From Sphingomonadales bacterium (lineage in GTDB: Bacteria > Pseudomonadota > Alphaproteobacteria > Sphingomonadales > Sphingomonadaceae), in NCBI GenBank assembly GCA_009995225.1, contig JAACPW010000004.1, positions 1 through 64,000 on the forward strand: a DNA stretch of 64,000 bases, written 5' to 3'. Of this stretch, positions 1-10,117 are shown in pieces; positions within the stretch are counted from its first letter, which is position 1; every line of letters begins with the position of its first letter. The position numbers and the translations under genes are program-made. The notes beneath the pieces were generated by a model, which was not told where the DNA came from, searched no databases, and worked only from the letters and a program-made list of their open reading frames with translations.

Positions 1-171
1 CCTGCCATGGAACTGGGCGCCGCGCTCCGAAGCAATCGCAGCCTAAACCAGGCTACGCGCCGGTCGGCATCACACCGCGGCCTTCACCGGATGGATACAT
101 TTCTGCGCACAAGGGCCAAGCGCCCACTGCGCTGATTGCCAGCGCACCCTGATATTCATGTAAGGGCAACG

Positions 172-202
172 AAAAACCCCGCCAACCGCGAGGCTGACGG
201 GG
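172..202 (-). terminator. Rho-independent terminator of the HU gene
   Basis: On the minus strand an 11-bp stem (CCCCGTCAGCC with GGTTGGCGGGG, including G-T pairs) closes a TCGC loop and is followed by five T. It lies about 40 bp downstream of the HU stop codon. This is a textbook intrinsic terminator. No gene is recognised between it and the window start. Confidence 0.85.
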
Positions 203-244
203 ATATCGTTGCCCTTGTGAGCGAGCGTAACCTTTGGAAACGGT

Positions 245-517
245 TTAGTTGACCGCGTCCTTCAGCCCTTTGCCAGCCTTGAACTTGGGCTGGTTAGACG
301 CCTTGATTTTCATCGGTTCGCCGGTGCGCGGGTTGCGCCCCGTTGATGCCTTGCGCTTGGCAACCGAAAAGGTTCCGAAGCCGACCAAACGCACTTCATC
401 GCCCCCAGAAAGAGCCTTGGTAATCGCCTCAAACACGTTCTCGACAGCATTCGAAGCATCGCTCTTGGACAGACCGCTCGCGGTGGAAACTTCGCTGATC
501 AGGTCGTTCTTGTTCAT
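245..517 (-). CDS. hup: HU family DNA-binding protein
   Basis: 90-aa nucleoid protein that binds and bends DNA as a dimer without strong sequence preference. The whole HU/IHF fold is present: an N-terminal helical dimerisation part beginning MNKNDLI, the conserved GFGTF turn near residue 47, and the beta-arm with GRNPRTG that inserts into the minor groove. The length is exactly that of the family. A GAGGGGG ribosome binding site precedes the ATG. It follows lon in the same direction, a common pairing in proteobacteria, but a gap of about 240 bp and its own terminator suggest a separate transcript. It could be called HupB; alpha or beta type cannot be decided from sequence alone. Confidence 0.95.
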   Translation of the reverse strand: MNKNDLISEVSTASGLSKSDASNAVENVFEAITKALSGGDEVRLVGFGTFSVAKRKASTGRNPRTGEPMKIKASNQPKFKAGKGLKDAVN

Positions 518-759
518 CTGGGAACCCCCTCACTTCAGGATATCGTTGATCTTGATGAATCGCGCATCTTGGAAAGGATCAGACTGAAACGTTTTTAGGT
601 AGGCTGTCAAAGGCAAATAGCCGAGCTATGTGTGCCTTGCAGACAGCAAAAACGTTTGAGCGCCCGACGTGGGTCAAGCCCTGCTCAGTGTGATGAATGC
701 CGTCTCCGGAAAGGCGCGACCCTGCCGCGAATCACGGCAAGTTCCGGCCTTCTAGCGGC

Positions 760-3168
760 TCAATGCGCAGTTGGCACCTCTGAGCTTGCCGGATTTGCTG
801 CTGACTGAGCAGCCACAGGCTGGCTCGCCAGATCATCGGCTTCGGTCCACTCAATCGCTTCGAGCGGCTCGACCAGGGCGCGTGCAAGCACCTCGTCAAC
901 ATGTGACACCGGCACGATTTCGAGCCCTTCCTTCGCGTTGGCCGGGATTTCCGCCAGATCTTTAACGTTTTCCTCGGGAATGAGAACGATCCTGATGCCG
1001 CCACGCAGCGCCGCAAGCAGCTTTTCCTTCAATCCGCCAATCGCCAGAACACGCCCCCGCAAGGTCACCTCGCCGGTCATGGCCACATCTGGGCGCACGG
1101 GGATTCCGGTGAACGTCGACACAATCGACGTGACCATCCCGATCCCGGCACTTGGTCCGTCCTTCGGCACTGCGCCTTCGGGAAGGTGGATGTGCACGTT
1201 CTTACGATTGATGAGGCTGGGCTTGATGCCATAGGCCGGCGCCCTCGCCTTCACGAAACTGAATGCGGCCGAGACGCTCTCGTTCATCACCTGGCCAAGC
1301 TTGCCCGTGGTCTTCACTTCACCCTTGCCCGGCGTGGTGACGCTTTCGATGGTAAGCAATTCACCGCCCACCGACGTCCAGGCCAGACCCGTTACAGCGC
1401 CGACCTGCGCCTCTTCTTCGGAAACGCCATGCTTGAAACGGCGTACGCCTGAAAAGTCGCCGAGATTTTCCGGAGTGATGGTGACGCTGGTTGTCTTCTT
1501 TTCAAGAATCTGTCGCAGGCTCTTGCGCGCCAGCTTGGCAATTTCGCGCTCAAGCGTCCGCACCCCGGCTTCGCGGGTGTAGTAGCGGATGAGATCGCGT
1601 AGCGCCCCTTCCTCCAGAGTGAATTCACCTGTCTTCAAGCCGTGTGCTTCGACTTGCTTGTCAACGAGGTGCCGCTGGGCGATTTCGACCTTTTCGTCCT
1701 CGGTGTAACCTTCAAGCCGTATGATCTCCATCCGGTCGAGCAGCGGCTGTGGCAAGTTGAGGCTGTTCGCGGTGCACACGAACATGATGTCGCTGAGGTC
1801 GAGGTCGAGTTCGAGATAATGGTCCTGAAACTTGGCGTTCTGTTCGGGATCGAGCACTTCGAGCAGTGCCGAGGCCGGATCGCCGCGGAAATCCTGACCA
1901 AGCTTGTCAATTTCATCAAGCAGGAACAGCGGGTTCGACGTGCCAGCCTTTTTCAGGTTGGCAACGATCTTACCAGGCATCGAACCGATATAGGTGCGCC
2001 GGTGGCCGCGGATTTCGGCCTCGTCGCGCACACCGCCCAGCGACTGGCGCACGAATTCGCGCCCGCAGGCCTTGGCGATCGACTTGCCCAGCGAGGTCTT
2101 GCCCACGCCCGGCGGGCCGACGAGGCACAGGATCGGACCCTTCAACTTGTTCGTGCGCGCTTGGACAGCAAGATATTCGACAATACGGTCTTTCACCTTC
2201 TCCAGCGCATAGTGATCGGCATCGAGCACCTCTTGCGCTTTGGCGATGTCCTTCTTCAACTTTGACTTCTTGCCCCACGGCAGACCGAGCAGCACATCGA
2301 GATAGTTGCGGATCACGGTTGCCTCGGCGCTCATCGGCTGCATCGAGCGCAGCTTCTTAAGCTCCGCGTGTGCCTTGGCCTTGGCTTCCTTGGAGAGCTT
2401 GGTCTTCTCGATCTTCTCGGTCAGCTCGGCAATCTCATTGCCGTCACTTTCGTCCCCGCCGCCCAGCTCGGACTGAATCGCTTTCATCTGCTCGTTGAGA
2501 TAATATTCGCGCTGCGTCTTTTCCATCTGGCGCTTGACCCGGCCGCGGATACGCCGTTCGACCTGCAAAACCGACAGCTCGCCCTCCATGAAGGCCAAGA
2601 CCAGCTCGAGCCGCTTGAGCGGATTGCCTTCGGTCAACAGCGCCTGCTTGTCCGAAACCTTGGCGCTGATTGCGGCTGCGATGGTGTCTGCCAACTGCCC
2701 AGCGTCATCGATCTCTGAAAGATCGATCGCGGCATCTTCGCCCAGCTTTTTGTTGAGCTTCACATATTCGCCGAATTTTTCTGTCACTTGACGCATCAAG
2801 GCAGTGACTTCGCTGCCCGACACGGTTTCGGGATCAACTTCCTCCACTTCAGCCAAAAGATGCGTGCCAACATTCTCCAAAGCCGAAAGCCGTGCACGCG
2901 CCTTGCCCTCGATCAGAACGCGCACCGTTCCATCGGGGAGCTTCAGTAACTGAAGCACCTGCGCAATAACGCCCACGTCATAGAGATCGTCGCCTTCGGG
3001 ATCGTCGCAACCCGGATCAAGCTGGGCGAGCAGCACAATATCCTTCGATGCTTCCATGGCCGCTTCGAGCGCGGCAACGGATTTGTCGCGTCCGACGAAA
3101 AGAGGAACGACCATGCCGGGAAAAACGACAATGTCGCGCAGCGCGAGGAGGGGGTAAGTCTGAGTCAT
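760..3168 (-). CDS. lon: ATP-dependent Lon protease
   Basis: 802-aa cytoplasmic AAA+ serine protease that degrades misfolded and regulatory proteins. The start at [12 protein letters not shown] is chosen because it begins the LON substrate-binding domain (about residues 5-200). The open frame runs 82 codons further upstream, but that part has no family similarity. The AAA module has Walker A GPPGVGKT at 351-358 and Walker B LLDEIDK at about 416-422. The C-terminal protease domain has Ser673 in DGPSAG and Lys714 in GGLKEK, the Lon catalytic dyad. The length matches the usual 780-820 aa. Heat-shock control is likely from family knowledge, but I did not identify a promoter. Confidence 0.97.
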   Translation of the reverse strand: MTQTYPLLALRDIVVFPGMVVPLFVGRDKSVAALEAAMEASKDIVLLAQLDPGCDDPEGDDLYDVGVIAQVLQLLKLPDGTVRVLIEGKARARLSALENVGTHLLAEVEEVDPETVSGSEVTALMRQVTEKFGEYVKLNKKLGEDAAIDLSEIDDAGQLADTIAAAISAKVSDKQALLTEGNPLKRLELVLAFMEGELSVLQVERRIRGRVKRQMEKTQREYYLNEQMKAIQSELGGGDESDGNEIAELTEKIEKTKLSKEAKAKAHAELKKLRSMQPMSAEATVIRNYLDVLLGLPWGKKSKLKKDIAKAQEVLDADHYALEKVKDRIVEYLAVQARTNKLKGPILCLVGPPGVGKTSLGKSIAKACGREFVRQSLGGVRDEAEIRGHRRTYIGSMPGKIVANLKKAGTSNPLFLLDEIDKLGQDFRGDPASALLEVLDPEQNAKFQDHYLELDLDLSDIMFVCTANSLNLPQPLLDRMEIIRLEGYTEDEKVEIAQRHLVDKQVEAHGLKTGEFTLEEGALRDLIRYYTREAGVRTLEREIAKLARKSLRQILEKKTTSVTITPENLGDFSGVRRFKHGVSEEEAQVGAVTGLAWTSVGGELLTIESVTTPGKGEVKTTGKLGQVMNESVSAAFSFVKARAPAYGIKPSLINRKNVHIHLPEGAVPKDGPSAGIGMVTSIVSTFTGIPVRPDVAMTGEVTLRGRVLAIGGLKEKLLAALRGGIRIVLIPEENVKDLAEIPANAKEGLEIVPVSHVDEVLARALVEPLEAIEWTEADDLASQPVAAQSAANPASSEVPTAH

Positions 3169-3340
3169 GTGTCTGTATCCGCGGTGCTCCCCGTTATCGG
3201 GTGAACGGGAGCGCCTTTGCACAGAATATGGGTAGGGTCTCCGAACCCCGCAATGTCTTTTTCGGAAGAAGCTGTGGAGCATGGGGCGAGGCGTTAACGC
3301 ACGCGCGCTATGGCGTCTGGTGGATTGATCGAGGCAGACT

Positions 3341-3772
3341 ATGAAGACCGGGGTTTGGATTGTGAGCGGGCTCGCTCTGACCGGCGTGGCAACGCTGCTT
3401 AGCCAGTCTATCACCGCACAGAACGGAATCGCGCTTGGCCTGTCAGGCTACCTTCCCATCATGCTCATCGGCACTTTAGGGCAATATTGCTTCTGGCGTG
3501 CCTTGCGAAGTGCAGTCGGCGATGTCTGGTCAGTGACAAGGGGCCGCAAGCGCAAGGCTGAAACACCCCCGGCTTCCCCCGGATCCAGTGGCTTATCAGG
3601 GTCAAAAGACTTGCCCCCCCTTTCGGACTTCGACGCCGACGCGGTATTTGCGCGTTATTTGGCCCAGCGGAACGACAACATGGAGCAGGCGCAGGGCGAA
3701 GCACCGAAGGGCGCAACGACGCGTGATCCCAGCGCCCACCCACAACGCGGATTTGGCCGAAAGGTGGTCTAG
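3341..3772 (+). CDS. Small membrane protein of unknown function
   Basis: 143 aa. I do not recognise the family. Two hydrophobic segments (about residues 5-22 and 32-50) are followed by a basic stretch with RGRKRK and then a low-complexity hydrophilic tail rich in Pro, Ser and charged residues, so it is probably an inner-membrane protein with a cytoplasmic tail. It starts about 170 bp from the divergent lon start and runs convergently into ybaB, stopping about 30 bp before that gene's stop codon. The start ATG is the first in frame and directly precedes the hydrophobic region. Function unknown. Confidence 0.6.
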   Translation: MKTGVWIVSGLALTGVATLLSQSITAQNGIALGLSGYLPIMLIGTLGQYCFWRALRSAVGDVWSVTRGRKRKAETPPASPGSSGLSGSKDLPPLSDFDADAVFARYLAQRNDNMEQAQGEAPKGATTRDPSAHPQRGFGRKVV

Positions 3773-3801
3773 CCTTCGCCAGACCACTCAGACGCTTTTT
3801 G

Positions 3802-4143
3802 TCAGCCAAGACCCGGCAGATTGAAGCCTGGCGGAAGACCCATCGATCCCTGCATCTCGCGCATCTGCTGCTCCGACACCCGATCGGCCCGGTCGCGCGC
3901 ATCGTTAAAAGCCGCCGCCACGAGGTCTTCAAGGATCTGCTTGTCATCAGGAACCATCAGGCTGTCGTCGATCGCCACACCAAGAATACGGCCCTTGGCG
4001 CTGGCGCGGACCTTTACCAGGCCGCCGCCAGCAGAACCTTCGACCTCGATTGAATCCAGCTTGACCTGCATATCGTTCATTTGTTTTTGGATCGTCTCTG
4101 CCGCCTGCTGGGCGGCTGCCATCATTTCTTCCATCGATTTCAT
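3802..4143 (-). CDS. ybaB: YbaB/EbfC family nucleoid-associated protein
   Basis: 113-aa small DNA-binding protein. The start MKSMEEMM is chosen because it opens the conserved amphipathic helix. The upstream 15 codons overlap the end of dnaX and have no family match. Residues 1-40 form a Met/Gln/Glu-rich helix, followed by the VEGSAGGGLVKV beta-hairpin typical of YbaB. It lies 13 bp downstream of dnaX on the same strand, the conserved dnaX-ybaB arrangement. recR, often the next gene, is absent here. Confidence 0.93.
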   Translation of the reverse strand: MKSMEEMMAAAQQAAETIQKQMNDMQVKLDSIEVEGSAGGGLVKVRASAKGRILGVAIDDSLMVPDDKQILEDLVAAAFNDARDRADRVSEQQMREMQGSMGLPPGFNLPGLG

Positions 4144-4156
4144 CGCGGGGGACTCC

Positions 4157-5986
4157 TCAATTCCAGGGGGGACTGCCAGCGCCGGCACGTGCGGCGCGAC
4201 TGGGGGTTGTGATCAGTTCGGCATCGGGAAAAGCCTCGAACGTGGCTTTGACCAATGGATCGGAGCGAATGCGTGCATCATCGGCGGCCGCTTCAGCAGC
4301 GGCGATTTCGCGCAAGGATGGCTGGGCCTGTCCGGTGCCCCGCTCAATCAGCCAACGCTTGCCCGTAACCTTGAACAACGCCTCACGAATGTCGGGCGAA
4401 GGGTCATCGGGAAAATCGTCAGCCTGCTGATAAATCAGGCATTCAGGGCCGATTTCGATAACCCGCACCCGGTCCCGCATCATCTGAGCAACACGCAAGT
4501 GACCGGCCGCATCGACCGTATCGACAAGCACCGCCCAGTCTTGCCCGGGTAACGACGCAACGGACGCGGGTTCAGGCGCGGCGCTTTGCGCTGGTACGCC
4601 AGCAGGCGCAGCGGCCAAACCATTCGCGGCAAGTTCCTCGATTCGCCGGGCGAGCTTGCCCGGATCGGGCATTTGCGCCGCATGAAGGATACGCAGCAAG
4701 GCCATCTGAAGCGATACCAGCGGATCGGGGGCGGTGCGCACCTCGTCGTGGCCCTTGAGCAGCAATTGCCACAACCGGTGCAACTCTCCCGGACCTAGCC
4801 TTGCCGCAAAGTCGGCGAGCGCCGCCCGTTCTTCCTCTGCCGGAGCATCCGGTTCCCCGCCGGACACCTGCGCCAAAGTCACGCGGTGCGTTAAATCCAT
4901 CAGCGCACGCATCAGCGCCAACGGCTCCACACCTAATGCATATTGTTCGTCGACAGCGCCGAGCAAAGCCTTGGCGTCACCGGACAAAAGGTGGCCCAGC
5001 ACGCGCCGCTGCGCGCTTTTGTCGGCAAGGCCCAGCATGTCACGCACACGGCTGCCGCTTACCCGGCCCTCGCCGTCCAGATCGGCATGCGCGATGGCCT
5101 GATCGAGGATCGAAAGCCCGTCGCGGACCGATCCTTCGGCCGCCGCGGCGATGATGCCAAGCGCTTCCGCTTCGGCCTCGACGCCTTCCAGATCGCAGAT
5201 CCGCGCAAAATGTTCGGCCAGCATCGGCGCGGGGATGCGCCGCAAATCGAACCGCTGCGTGCGGCTCAGAACCGTGACGGGCAATTTATCGACTTCAGTT
5301 GTGGCGAACAGGAACTTCACATGCGGCGGTGGTTCCTCAAGAGTCTTGAGCAACGCATTGAAAGCATTGCGAGACAACATGTGAACTTCATCGATGATGT
5401 AAATCTTGTAGCGCGCCGAAACGGCCGCGTAACGGACCTGCTCGATAATCTCGCGCACGTCATCCACGCCGGTGTTCGAGGCGGCGTCCATCTCGATCAC
5501 GTCGATATGGCGTCCTTCCGCGATGGCCACACAGGCCTCGCATACGCCGCACGGATCGATCGTCGGACCACCCTGTCCATCCGACCCCACGCAATTCAGC
5601 GCCTTGGCAATCAACCGCGCGGTCGAGGTTTTTCCGACCCCGCGCACGCCCGTCATCAAGAAGGCATGCGCCAGCCGGTCCCGCGCAATCGCGTTGGCGA
5701 GGGTCCGCACCATCGCCGCCTGGCCGATCAGTTCGGAAAAGGTTTGCGGGCGATATTTGCGAGCCAACACGCGATAGGGTTGGGCAGAAACGGGGGTCTG
5801 CGCCGGGCCTGGCTTCACCAAGACCGGATCTGGCGGGGTCAAGCCGGGGTCTGGCAGGGGCAAGACAGGGGGTGGTGACGGCTTTTCAGCGTCATCGAAC
5901 AGCGCATTCTGACCGGCCGCCTCCAACTCGGCTGCCGTAGGGGCGCTGCCTGTCGTCTCAGGGTGGTCAGGGTCGGATTCGGTCAT
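4157..5986 (-). CDS. dnaX: DNA polymerase III subunit gamma/tau
   Basis: 609-aa clamp-loader ATPase that loads the beta clamp and bridges replicase cores. An acidic Pro-rich N-terminal extension of about 65 residues precedes the AAA+ domain. Walker A is GVRGVGKT at 113-120. The zinc-binding cysteines follow at C132, C146, C149 and C152, then the DEVHML Walker B region and the LLKTLEEPP sensor region. The C-terminal third is the tau-type extension for polymerase and helicase binding. I saw no obvious slippery sequence for making a separate gamma form. The SRP RNA gene lies just upstream on the same strand. Confidence 0.96.
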   Translation of the reverse strand: MTESDPDHPETTGSAPTAAELEAAGQNALFDDAEKPSPPPVLPLPDPGLTPPDPVLVKPGPAQTPVSAQPYRVLARKYRPQTFSELIGQAAMVRTLANAIARDRLAHAFLMTGVRGVGKTSTARLIAKALNCVGSDGQGGPTIDPCGVCEACVAIAEGRHIDVIEMDAASNTGVDDVREIIEQVRYAAVSARYKIYIIDEVHMLSRNAFNALLKTLEEPPPHVKFLFATTEVDKLPVTVLSRTQRFDLRRIPAPMLAEHFARICDLEGVEAEAEALGIIAAAAEGSVRDGLSILDQAIAHADLDGEGRVSGSRVRDMLGLADKSAQRRVLGHLLSGDAKALLGAVDEQYALGVEPLALMRALMDLTHRVTLAQVSGGEPDAPAEEERAALADFAARLGPGELHRLWQLLLKGHDEVRTAPDPLVSLQMALLRILHAAQMPDPGKLARRIEELAANGLAAAPAGVPAQSAAPEPASVASLPGQDWAVLVDTVDAAGHLRVAQMMRDRVRVIEIGPECLIYQQADDFPDDPSPDIREALFKVTGKRWLIERGTGQAQPSLREIAAAEAAADDARIRSDPLVKATFEAFPDAELITTPSRAARAGAGSPPWN

Positions 5987-6050
5987 GTTGACTAGCTAGG
6001 CGCTCGGCGCCGCTTTGTCATGGTGCCCGACACAGCGAAGTCGTGCAAAA

Positions 6051-6149
6051 AAGGAGCCGAGCGACCCGCCGCAATTCACCTGGGCTGCTTCCTTCCGGAC
6101 CTGACCCGGTGAGCGAACGCAAACGTCCACCCGACTCCCGGCGGCCCCT
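6051..6149 (-). ncRNA. ffs: Signal recognition particle RNA, small bacterial type
   Basis: About 99 nt. Read on the minus strand it contains the universal SRP domain IV: GGTCAGGTCCGGAAGGAAGC followed by AGCCCAGGTGA. The flanking segments are complementary (GGGGCCGCCGGGAG at the 5' end and GGGTCGCTCGGCTCC at the 3' end) and form the long hairpin, and a T-run follows. It lies between dnaX and the NDUFS4-like gene. The RNA pairs with Ffh to target nascent membrane proteins. Ends are approximate. Confidence 0.93.
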
Positions 6150-6176
6150 ATGGCGCAAGCTTCGGCAAAAATCAAC

Positions 6177-6455
6177 TCAGCGAAAATTGTCGGCGTAGGC
6201 CTGCAGTTTCAGCCGCTTGGGCGGAGTCGCGTGGACGCGCGCGACAATGCCGTATTTTTCGGCATAGGCCTTGGCTGCGTCCTTCGTGGGGAAGGTGAGA
6301 TGCACCTGAGACTGTGTGTCGCCCGAGCCGGTCCAACCCATCAACGGATCGGCGAAGCGCGCCTCGGAATGCTCAAATTCGAGCACCCACTCATCGGTAT
6401 GCGCCTTGCCCGACTGCATGGCGTGCTTGGTTTTCTGAAAGATACGTGCGCTCAT
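6177..6455 (-). CDS. ETC complex I subunit, NDUFS4-like accessory protein
   Basis: 92 aa, matching the bacterial homologue of the mitochondrial complex I 18-kDa accessory subunit (NDUFS4; ETC_C1 family). Family hallmarks seen are the N-terminal ARIFQKTKHAMQSGK stretch, the central GWTGSGDTQSQVHLTF core and the C-terminal PKRL. In Alphaproteobacteria this protein associates with NADH:ubiquinone oxidoreductase. The gene is 15 bp downstream of hrpB, away from any nuo cluster, which is usual. It supports the alphaproteobacterial assignment. Confidence 0.9.
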   Translation of the reverse strand: MSARIFQKTKHAMQSGKAHTDEWVLEFEHSEARFADPLMGWTGSGDTQSQVHLTFPTKDAAKAYAEKYGIVARVHATPPKRLKLQAYADNFR

Positions 6456-6470
6456 GCCCTGCCCCTTAAA

Positions 6471-8906
6471 TCACGAATCGCTGCGGTTGAAGGCATTTTT
6501 GGTCTTCATACTCGGCTTTTCCAGCCACGGCTGATCCGGCCAGCGATGCCGTGGATAGCGGCCCTTCATGTCCTTGACCACATCGCGCCAGCTGCCGCGC
6601 CAGAAACCGGGCAGATCGCGGGTCGATTGGACCGGTCGCCCACCGGGGCTGGTCAGCTTGAGCAACAGCGGCGTGGTGCCAATCATCGGCTGCGCATCCA
6701 GCCCGAACAGCGCCTGCACCCGAACCTCCACGCTCGGCGCGTCATCGCCTGCATAGTCGATAATGTGACGGGTGGCGGCAGGCGAAGTGAAGTGCGTCGG
6801 CGCCAAGCGGTCAAGCGCCGCTCTTGCGTTCCAATCGAGCAAGCCCAGCGCAGCATCCGCAAAACGGTGCGGCGGCAGATCGCAATCGCGTCGCCCGGCC
6901 AGCATCGGCGCGAGCCATTCCCCTGCGCGATCACGCAAGGATTCCGGTGACAGCGCCTCGACACCCGCAAATCTCGCGCGCGCAAGAAACCCTTCAGGCA
7001 AAACCGTCCCCAATCCTTCCACAGCCTTGCTCACAAGGATATCCACAAGCAGAGCGGGGTCGGGCGCGGGTTCCGGAACGCTTGCCAATATGATCGCACC
7101 GAGCCGCCGTTCACGTCGCGCCTCGACGCGATCCTTGTCGGTATTCCAGCGAATTATCACGCGTTCCTGCAATTGCTTGGCAAACATCACGGCGATGCGA
7201 TCCGCGGCAAGTTCCGCCCCTGCTGTAATTCGCGCGCCCTTGGCCTGCCCCTGTGCGTCGCCAATCACAATCCATTCCGCGCGTGCCAGCGATGAAGCCG
7301 GATCAAGCACGTAGCCCCGCCCGCCTGCACTGATCCAGTTCTCTCCGGAGGAATCGCGGCGGCGGGCGACGAAATCCGGGCGGGCAAGCGCCAACGCTTC
7401 CCCGGCGTCATTCGCAGGGCTGGAACCGATGACGCCTGCCAGCTTTGCTGCTTGCTTCGCCCACCCATCGGCGATCCGTTGGGCCGCCACGCTGCGCGGC
7501 GCACGATCGCCGCGCCAGCGGATGAGGCTTTGAACCACGTCCTCTCCCCGCCCGCCCAGACCGCGCTCTTGAAGCAGCATCACCAGCCGCGCCGCCTCCG
7601 CGCCGCAGCCTGCCTGCGCTCCGTGGAGTACGGCGGCGGCCTGATCGGGCGCCATCGGCAGCGCGCCAATCGCTTCGCCCAGCGGCGTGATCCGCCCGTC
7701 TGCATCCAGCGCGCCGAGCACCTCCAGCGCGGCCCGTGCCGCTGCCACCGAGGCTTCGGGCGGCGGGTCAAGCCACGGCAGCGCCTGCGGATTGACCGTC
7801 CCCCACTTGGCCAGCCGCAGCAGCAATGGGGCAAGATCGGCCTGCAGAATTTCCGCCGGGGTAAAGGCCGGGCGGCCAGCATGACCCGCCTCCTCCCACA
7901 AGCGATAGGCCACTCCCGGCCCCTGCCGCGCCGCACGCCCGGCCCGCTGCGTCGCCGACGCCTGCGACGCGCGCCGCGTGACAAGATGTGTGGTGCCAGC
8001 CGCGCGATCAAACTCGGCCAGCCGCGCCACGCCGGAATCGACCACCACGCTCACCCCGTCTAGCGTCAGCGATGTTTCGGCGATGGCGGTGGCCAGCACA
8101 ATGCGGCGGCGGCCGTGCGGATCGCGGCGGATGGCAGCGCGCTGGACTGCGGGTTCGATCTGGCCATGCAGCGGGTGGATAGGCACATCTGCAAGGCGCG
8201 CCTTCAGCCGTTCACGGACCCGCTCGATCTCGCGCACACCGGGCAGGAAGGCGAGAATGTCGCCGCTTTCCTCACGCCATGCGGTCAGCACGGCATCCGC
8301 TATCCGGTCTTCGACACCTTGTGCAGCATTGCCGCCCAACCACTTGATCGCAAGGGGAAAACTTCGCCCCTCGCTTTCGATCACTGCCGCGTTTTCACCC
8401 AACAGGTCCGAAAAGCGCACGCCGTCGATGGTGGCGGACATGACCAGCACGCGCAGATCTTCGCGCAACACGGCGCGGGTTTCGAGCGCCAGGGCCAGCC
8501 CGAGATCGCTGTCGAGGCTGCGTTCATGCGCTTCGTCAAACAGCAGGGCCGAAACACCGGGAAGCTCCGGATCATCCACCAGCCGGTTCACCAGGATCGC
8601 CTCGGTCACGATCAGAATGCGGGTGCGCGCCGAAACCTTGCTGTCGAGCCGGGTCATGTAACCCACGGTCTCGCCCGGCCTTTCGCCCAACAATTCGGCC
8701 ATGCGCTCCGCAGCGGCGCGGGCAGCAACGCGGCGGGGCGAGGTGAGGATGATCTGGCCGGTGCACCAGGGCTCGCGCAGCAGATCGGGCGCGACCGCCG
8801 TTGTCTTGCCAGCGCCCGGCGGTGCAATCAGCACGGCGGCACCCTTGCCCGCAAGCGCGGCGCGAATGTCCGGCAGGACGGCGTGGATGGGGAGGTCGGG
8901 TTTCAC
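6471..8906 (-). CDS. hrpB: ATP-dependent helicase HrpB
   Basis: About 811-aa DEAH/RHA-type helicase. Walker A is in LIAPPGAGKTT, the DEAH box in LLFDEAHERS, motif III is SATIDG, and motifs V/VI are ATAIAETSLT and QRAGRAAR. The HA2 and HrpB-specific C-terminal regions follow and end in the family's PRHRWPDQPW motif. The GTG at 8906 (VKPDLPIHAVLP) is preferred because it gives the usual length of 800-820 aa. The frame is open to an ATG at 9014, whose extra 36 residues have no family match. In E. coli the function is poorly defined; RNA processing roles are known for the related HrpA. Confidence 0.92.
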   Translation of the reverse strand: MKPDLPIHAVLPDIRAALAGKGAAVLIAPPGAGKTTAVAPDLLREPWCTGQIILTSPRRVAARAAAERMAELLGERPGETVGYMTRLDSKVSARTRILIVTEAILVNRLVDDPELPGVSALLFDEAHERSLDSDLGLALALETRAVLREDLRVLVMSATIDGVRFSDLLGENAAVIESEGRSFPLAIKWLGGNAAQGVEDRIADAVLTAWREESGDILAFLPGVREIERVRERLKARLADVPIHPLHGQIEPAVQRAAIRRDPHGRRRIVLATAIAETSLTLDGVSVVVDSGVARLAEFDRAAGTTHLVTRRASQASATQRAGRAARQGPGVAYRLWEEAGHAGRPAFTPAEILQADLAPLLLRLAKWGTVNPQALPWLDPPPEASVAAARAALEVLGALDADGRITPLGEAIGALPMAPDQAAAVLHGAQAGCGAEAARLVMLLQERGLGGRGEDVVQSLIRWRGDRAPRSVAAQRIADGWAKQAAKLAGVIGSSPANDAGEALALARPDFVARRRDSSGENWISAGGRGYVLDPASSLARAEWIVIGDAQGQAKGARITAGAELAADRIAVMFAKQLQERVIIRWNTDKDRVEARRERRLGAIILASVPEPAPDPALLVDILVSKAVEGLGTVLPEGFLARARFAGVEALSPESLRDRAGEWLAPMLAGRRDCDLPPHRFADAALGLLDWNARAALDRLAPTHFTSPAATRHIIDYAGDDAPSVEVRVQALFGLDAQPMIGTTPLLLKLTSPGGRPVQSTRDLPGFWRGSWRDVVKDMKGRYPRHRWPDQPWLEKPSMKTKNAFNRSDS

Positions 8907-9038
8907 AACAAAGGACCGTTCATGCTGGACTTGCCAAAGCATCGTCCTTGCTTCGCGCAAATTGGCATAAAGAACAACGGCCGTAGGCCTATCGGCCAGC
9001 TTCGCTTCCGACAAGCTCAGGGCAAAGGCAAAAGGTGC

Positions 9039-10049
9039 CTAATGCCCGCGCGCGACCGCGAATTGCGCGGCTTCGGCCATCGCCGCGCGCGCCTTGCCAT
9101 CGGGGAAAATCGAGATCGCGTCGATCGCACGGTGGGCAAAGTGGCGGGCGCGTTCGCGGGTGTCTTCCAGCGCGTTGTGCTTTTCGATCAAGGCAATGGC
9201 ATGGGCAAGGTCGTCGTTGGACGTACGGTGCCCGATGATCGCATCCTTCCAGAACTTGCGCTCATCTTCGTTGCCGCGCGCATAAGCGAGGATCACCGGA
9301 AGGGTCATCTTGCCTTCGCGGAAATCGTCGCCCTGATCCTTGCCCATCTCGGCGGCATCGGAATCATAATCGATCGCATCATCGACCAACTGGAACGCGA
9401 CACCCAGATTTCGGCCATAGGCTTCGAGCGCGCGTTCCTGCTCTTCCGAACATTCGGCCACGACGGCGCTGATCTGGCTCGCGGCGGCGAACAGTGCCGC
9501 AGTCTTCGCGCCGATGATGTGGAGATATTGCTCTTCGCTCGTATTGATCTGGCGCTGGGCGGAAAGCTGCGAAACCTCGCCTTCAGCAATGACCGCGCTG
9601 GCGCGGCTGAGGATGGCGAGAACGCGCAAACTGCCGTCCTCGGTCATCAGTTCAAACGCGCGGCTGAACAAGAAATCGCCCACCAGCACGGTGGCAGGGT
9701 TGCCGAAAATAATGTTGGCCGCCGCCTTGCCGCGCCTGAGTTCGCTGCCGTCGACGACATCATCGTGGAGCAGCGTGGCGGTGTGGATGAACTCGACCGC
9801 CGCAGCAAGCTTATGATGGCGTGTGCCCTTGTAGCCAACCAGTTCCGCGCCCGCGAGGGTCAGCATAGGCCGCAACCGTTTGCCGCCGCCGGAAATCAGA
9901 TGCCCGGCCAAACGCGGGATCAGCGGGATTTCGCTCTGCATCCGGTCAAGGATTACTGCGTTGACGGAGTTCATGCCGCCTGCGGTTAGCGACAGCATCG
10001 GATCGAGTGTCGGTGCCTTGCGCGGCAGGGGAAGAATGTCGGCACTCAT
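9039..10049 (-). CDS. ispB: Polyprenyl (octaprenyl/decaprenyl) diphosphate synthase
   Basis: 336-aa trans-isoprenyl diphosphate synthase that extends farnesyl or geranylgeranyl diphosphate with IPP to make the ubiquinone side chain. The first Asp-rich motif is LLHDDVVDGSELRRG and the second is QLVDDAIDYDSD. The GGGKRLRP motif near residue 55 is also typical. Length is normal. It is upstream of hrpB on the same strand and diverges from chorismate mutase. In Sphingomonadales the product is usually decaprenyl diphosphate for Q10, so the chain length is inferred. Confidence 0.93.
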   Translation of the reverse strand: MSADILPLPRKAPTLDPMLSLTAGGMNSVNAVILDRMQSEIPLIPRLAGHLISGGGKRLRPMLTLAGAELVGYKGTRHHKLAAAVEFIHTATLLHDDVVDGSELRRGKAAANIIFGNPATVLVGDFLFSRAFELMTEDGSLRVLAILSRASAVIAEGEVSQLSAQRQINTSEEQYLHIIGAKTAALFAAASQISAVVAECSEEQERALEAYGRNLGVAFQLVDDAIDYDSDAAEMGKDQGDDFREGKMTLPVILAYARGNEDERKFWKDAIIGHRTSNDDLAHAIALIEKHNALEDTRERARHFAHRAIDAISIFPDGKARAAMAEAAQFAVARGH

Positions 10050-10117
10050 GCTCCGCAGGCATTAGGGGGTGGTCGACATGCTTGGCAAGCGCAGAATTGC
10101 TGCTAGCTTCGCCCGCT

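Noticed and set aside
1642..2265. Long plus-strand open frame opposite lon
   Set aside because: Antisense shadow of the Lon coding sequence in high-GC DNA; no motif in its product.
8115..9989. 624-codon plus-strand open frame spanning hrpB and ispB
   Set aside because: It crosses two well-supported minus-strand genes and has the composition of an antisense frame; no domain is recognisable.
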